Assembly: GCA_036794765.1 (NCBI GenBank)
Contig: DAIRGB010000018.1
Location: 1 to 15,652, forward strand
Direction: 5' to 3'
From: DAIRGB01 sp036794765
Lineage (GTDB): Bacteria; Patescibacteriota; JAHJAL01
Length of the DNA stretch: 15,652 bases
Shown: positions 13,949 to 15,652 of the stretch, piece by piece
Numbering within the stretch: the stretch's first letter is position 1
Layout: each line of letters opens with the position of its first letter
Notes under the pieces: model-generated
Told to the model about the DNA's origin: nothing
What the model saw: the letters and a program-made list of their open reading frames with translations, nothing else
Databases searched by the model: none
Made by a program: the position numbers and the translations under genes

Positions 13949-15652
13949 TTATACTATCTTGTAACCCAATTCTCCCTGATCTTCGTACCATACTTTATAA
14001 CCCAAAACATTTTCCAAATAGGCTCTTACTGCATAATAATTATCATCAGTATAATATTTTTTATGAACAACAATATATTTTACACCCAAATCGTCAACCC
14101 AAGTTTTCTCCACTAACAATTTATCTTTGTCTCTATTTTCCAAAATATTATTTTCAACATCAATAAGATATTTTATTCCTGGCTTCTCAAGATAATAATC
14201 AAAAACCGCATCCGGCACCCTAGAAACTGAACCATTCAAAATCCTCTTTTCATGATACGTTTGCCAATATTGAATAATTGTCTTCTGATCCCCCACCGCT
14301 CTATGACCACTAGCCCACCATAGCGGCAATTCCAAAACAGTAAATTCGTCTGGATCATTTTTTATTTCTTTATAAATCTCAGGAATATAAATTCTCTGAA
14401 AAATCATTGGCCAAGAAGAATATTCCAAAAACAAAAATCCACTCACAATCAACACAAACAACACAATCAAACCCCCTCTAAGATATTTTGGAAAATTCAC
14501 ACTCAACCATATCAATTCAATTATTTTCTTAACCACCCAAGCAAAAACTACCGCCAAACACATCATCAATAAAACAACAAACCTCGACGGCACCCTAGCA
14601 GTATCCAAAAAAGGGACCTTATACAACAACATATAAGGCAAAGCGACAGTAAATTCCGTATCATTTAAAAAAAACTGAGTTTTTCCAAACACTTTCAATA
14701 AAGGTCCCAAAGCCAATAAAGCAAAAATAATCGTCATCACCTGCCAAAAATATATTGGACGATCTTTCTTTTCTTTTTTTAAGAAAAATGACAAAAGAAA
14801 AAAACCAATCACAATCCAGCCCAAATATAATTGACTCTCAATCCCCACGCCATAATATTTATTACCAAAATAGTTTCCTATTTCTCCAAAAAAAGTATTA
14901 ATATTGCTCGGAATAAAAAAACTGATTATATCCGCCGACCAATAAGTCACTTCCGATAACAACGCTTTCGGCAAATAACCATCAGCCACCAAAAACGACT
15001 TAATCAAAAAAGGAACAAATATCAAAGCTGCTACCGCTATACTAATCATCCAAAGAATAAATTTTTTCCAACTTTTTCCTCCTTCGTCGGAAAAAGCATA
15101 TAGCAATAAAAAGAAAAACAAAATCAAACCAAATACAAAATATTGCCAATCATTTAAACACAAAAACGCCAAAATTAATCCTGTCAAAATTGAATACAGT
15201 AAATTATTTTTCTGAAAAGATCTCAACCACAACCAAGTCAAAGCCGGAAAAGGCCAAATCGCCGTCAAATTAAAATGACCACGAGCTTGCGATAATAAAT
15301 ATGGGCTAAAAGCAAAAATTAAACCGGAAAATAAGGCTACAAAACGATTTTTCCACAGATCCCTCGCTAGAAGATATCCAAACACCGCCGACAACCACAT
15401 GAAAAACAAAAAAATACCATTCAAAATCTGAACAGGAGAAAAGATCAATCCAACAACCGCACCCAACAAACTTTGTCCCAAAGTCAAAGTATGAAAAACA
15501 AGATTAACTCCCAATGGATAATATATGTATTTAGTAAAAAAGAAATCCCCCGCCAATAAAAATTGTTTCTTCACCCACCACAAATTCCATAAAAAAATAA
15601 AACCGTCACCTCCATCATTTCCCAAGCCAGGTATCGTTGTTTTCATATTTAT
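13949..15652 (-). CDS. Polytopic membrane protein, GT-C glycosyltransferase-like (5' end cut by window)
   Basis: The frame is open to the window edge: two more codons precede the first ATG (15646), and that Met is followed directly by what looks like an external loop (TTIPGLGNDGGDGFIFLWNLWW). The true start is therefore probably outside the window, with at least one more membrane helix. About ten helices follow, up to about residue 408 (counting from that Met). A soluble C-terminal domain of about 155 residues comes next, with FTVLELPLWW and an aromatic-rich RxxxDxxxxIxQYWQTYHEKR-like segment. The early loop with acidic residues before aromatic residues, many helices and a soluble tail fit GT-C type lipid-linked sugar transferases or YfhO-like proteins, but I cannot assign a family. 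It ends with TAA, 14 bases before the kinase gene. Confidence 0.7.
   Translation of the reverse strand: MNMKTTIPGLGNDGGDGFIFLWNLWWVKKQFLLAGDFFFTKYIYYPLGVNLVFHTLTLGQSLLGAVVGLIFSPVQILNGIFLFFMWLSAVFGYLLARDLWKNRFVALFSGLIFAFSPYLLSQARGHFNLTAIWPFPALTWLWLRSFQKNNLLYSILTGLILAFLCLNDWQYFVFGLILFFFLLLYAFSDEGGKSWKKFILWMISIAVAALIFVPFLIKSFLVADGYLPKALLSEVTYWSADIISFFIPSNINTFFGEIGNYFGNKYYGVGIESQLYLGWIVIGFFLLSFFLKKEKKDRPIYFWQVMTIIFALLALGPLLKVFGKTQFFLNDTEFTVALPYMLLYKVPFLDTARVPSRFVVLLMMCLAVVFAWVVKKIIELIWLSVNFPKYLRGGLIVLFVLIVSGFLFLEYSSWPMIFQRIYIPEIYKEIKNDPDEFTVLELPLWWASGHRAVGDQKTIIQYWQTYHEKRILNGSVSRVPDAVFDYYLEKPGIKYLIDVENNILENRDKDKLLVEKTWVDDLGVKYIVVHKKYYTDDNYYAVRAYLENVLGYKVWYEDQGELGYKIV

Noticed and set aside
13935..13991. 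Upstream ATG 13991 as start of the receiver-kinase gene
   Set aside because: It would overlap the preceding membrane-protein gene, adds 19 residues without domain content, and the AGGAG site lies just before ATG 13934.
15644..15646. ATG 15646 as the real start of the large membrane protein
   Set aside because: The frame stays open to the window edge, and the protein would begin in a loop without the usual first membrane helix, so the start is probably upstream.
1..15652. CRISPR arrays, tRNA or rRNA genes, insertion sequences, phage or toxin-antitoxin operons
   Set aside because: I found no direct-repeat array, cloverleaf, transposase or phage-type gene; intergenic space is under 90 bases everywhere and genes are densely packed housekeeping genes.

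Overview
The window is one block of genes that all read on the minus strand, so gene order runs from high to low coordinates. It looks like a chromosomal housekeeping region of a small-genome, AT-rich bacterium. Three 60-base stretches I counted average about 37% G+C. The division, amidotransferase, ligase and cyclophilin sequences resemble those of Patescibacteria (Candidate Phyla Radiation, Parcubacteria-like); that placement is an inference from family resemblance, not a search. TGA and TAG both end normal genes here, so the TGA-to-glycine code of Gracilibacteria and Absconditabacteria does not apply.

Layout in transcription order. (1) 15652-13949: a large multi-spanning membrane protein, cut at its 5' end by the window edge. 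(2) 13934-12546: a soluble protein with a receiver domain followed by a histidine kinase. It overlaps by 8 bases with (3) ligA, NAD-dependent DNA ligase, 12553-10538, which carries an in-frame TAG just before its catalytic lysine. (4) gatC and gatA, then a membrane-anchored cyclophilin and a small membrane protein with an R-x4-H motif, then gatB. (5) A DUF948-like protein, a YtxH-like protein and an HtrA-type serine protease, which look like an envelope/stress group. (6) ftsA, ftsZ, a YggT-family protein, a DUF167 (YggU) protein, and a SEDS glycosyltransferase (RodA-like) cut at its 3' end by the window edge.

Functionally, GatCAB amidates mischarged Glu-tRNA(Gln) and/or Asp-tRNA(Asn); LigA seals nicks; FtsA and FtsZ build the division ring; the SEDS protein polymerises peptidoglycan; HtrA and cyclophilin serve protein quality control outside the membrane. 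Spacing is tight (8-base overlap to about 25-base gaps) except before the DUF948 gene, before ftsZ and before yggT (79, 85 and 79 bases). A good sigma70-like promoter lies before ftsZ, a weak one before the DUF948 gene, and a weak hairpin after ftsZ. No gene-free stretch exceeds about 90 bases. I saw no tRNA, rRNA, CRISPR array, insertion sequence or phage gene.

I did not find a convincing new multi-gene system. The points most worth a second look are the amber codon in ligA, the altered nicotinamide-pocket motif of the same protein, and the receiver-first kinase translationally coupled to it.
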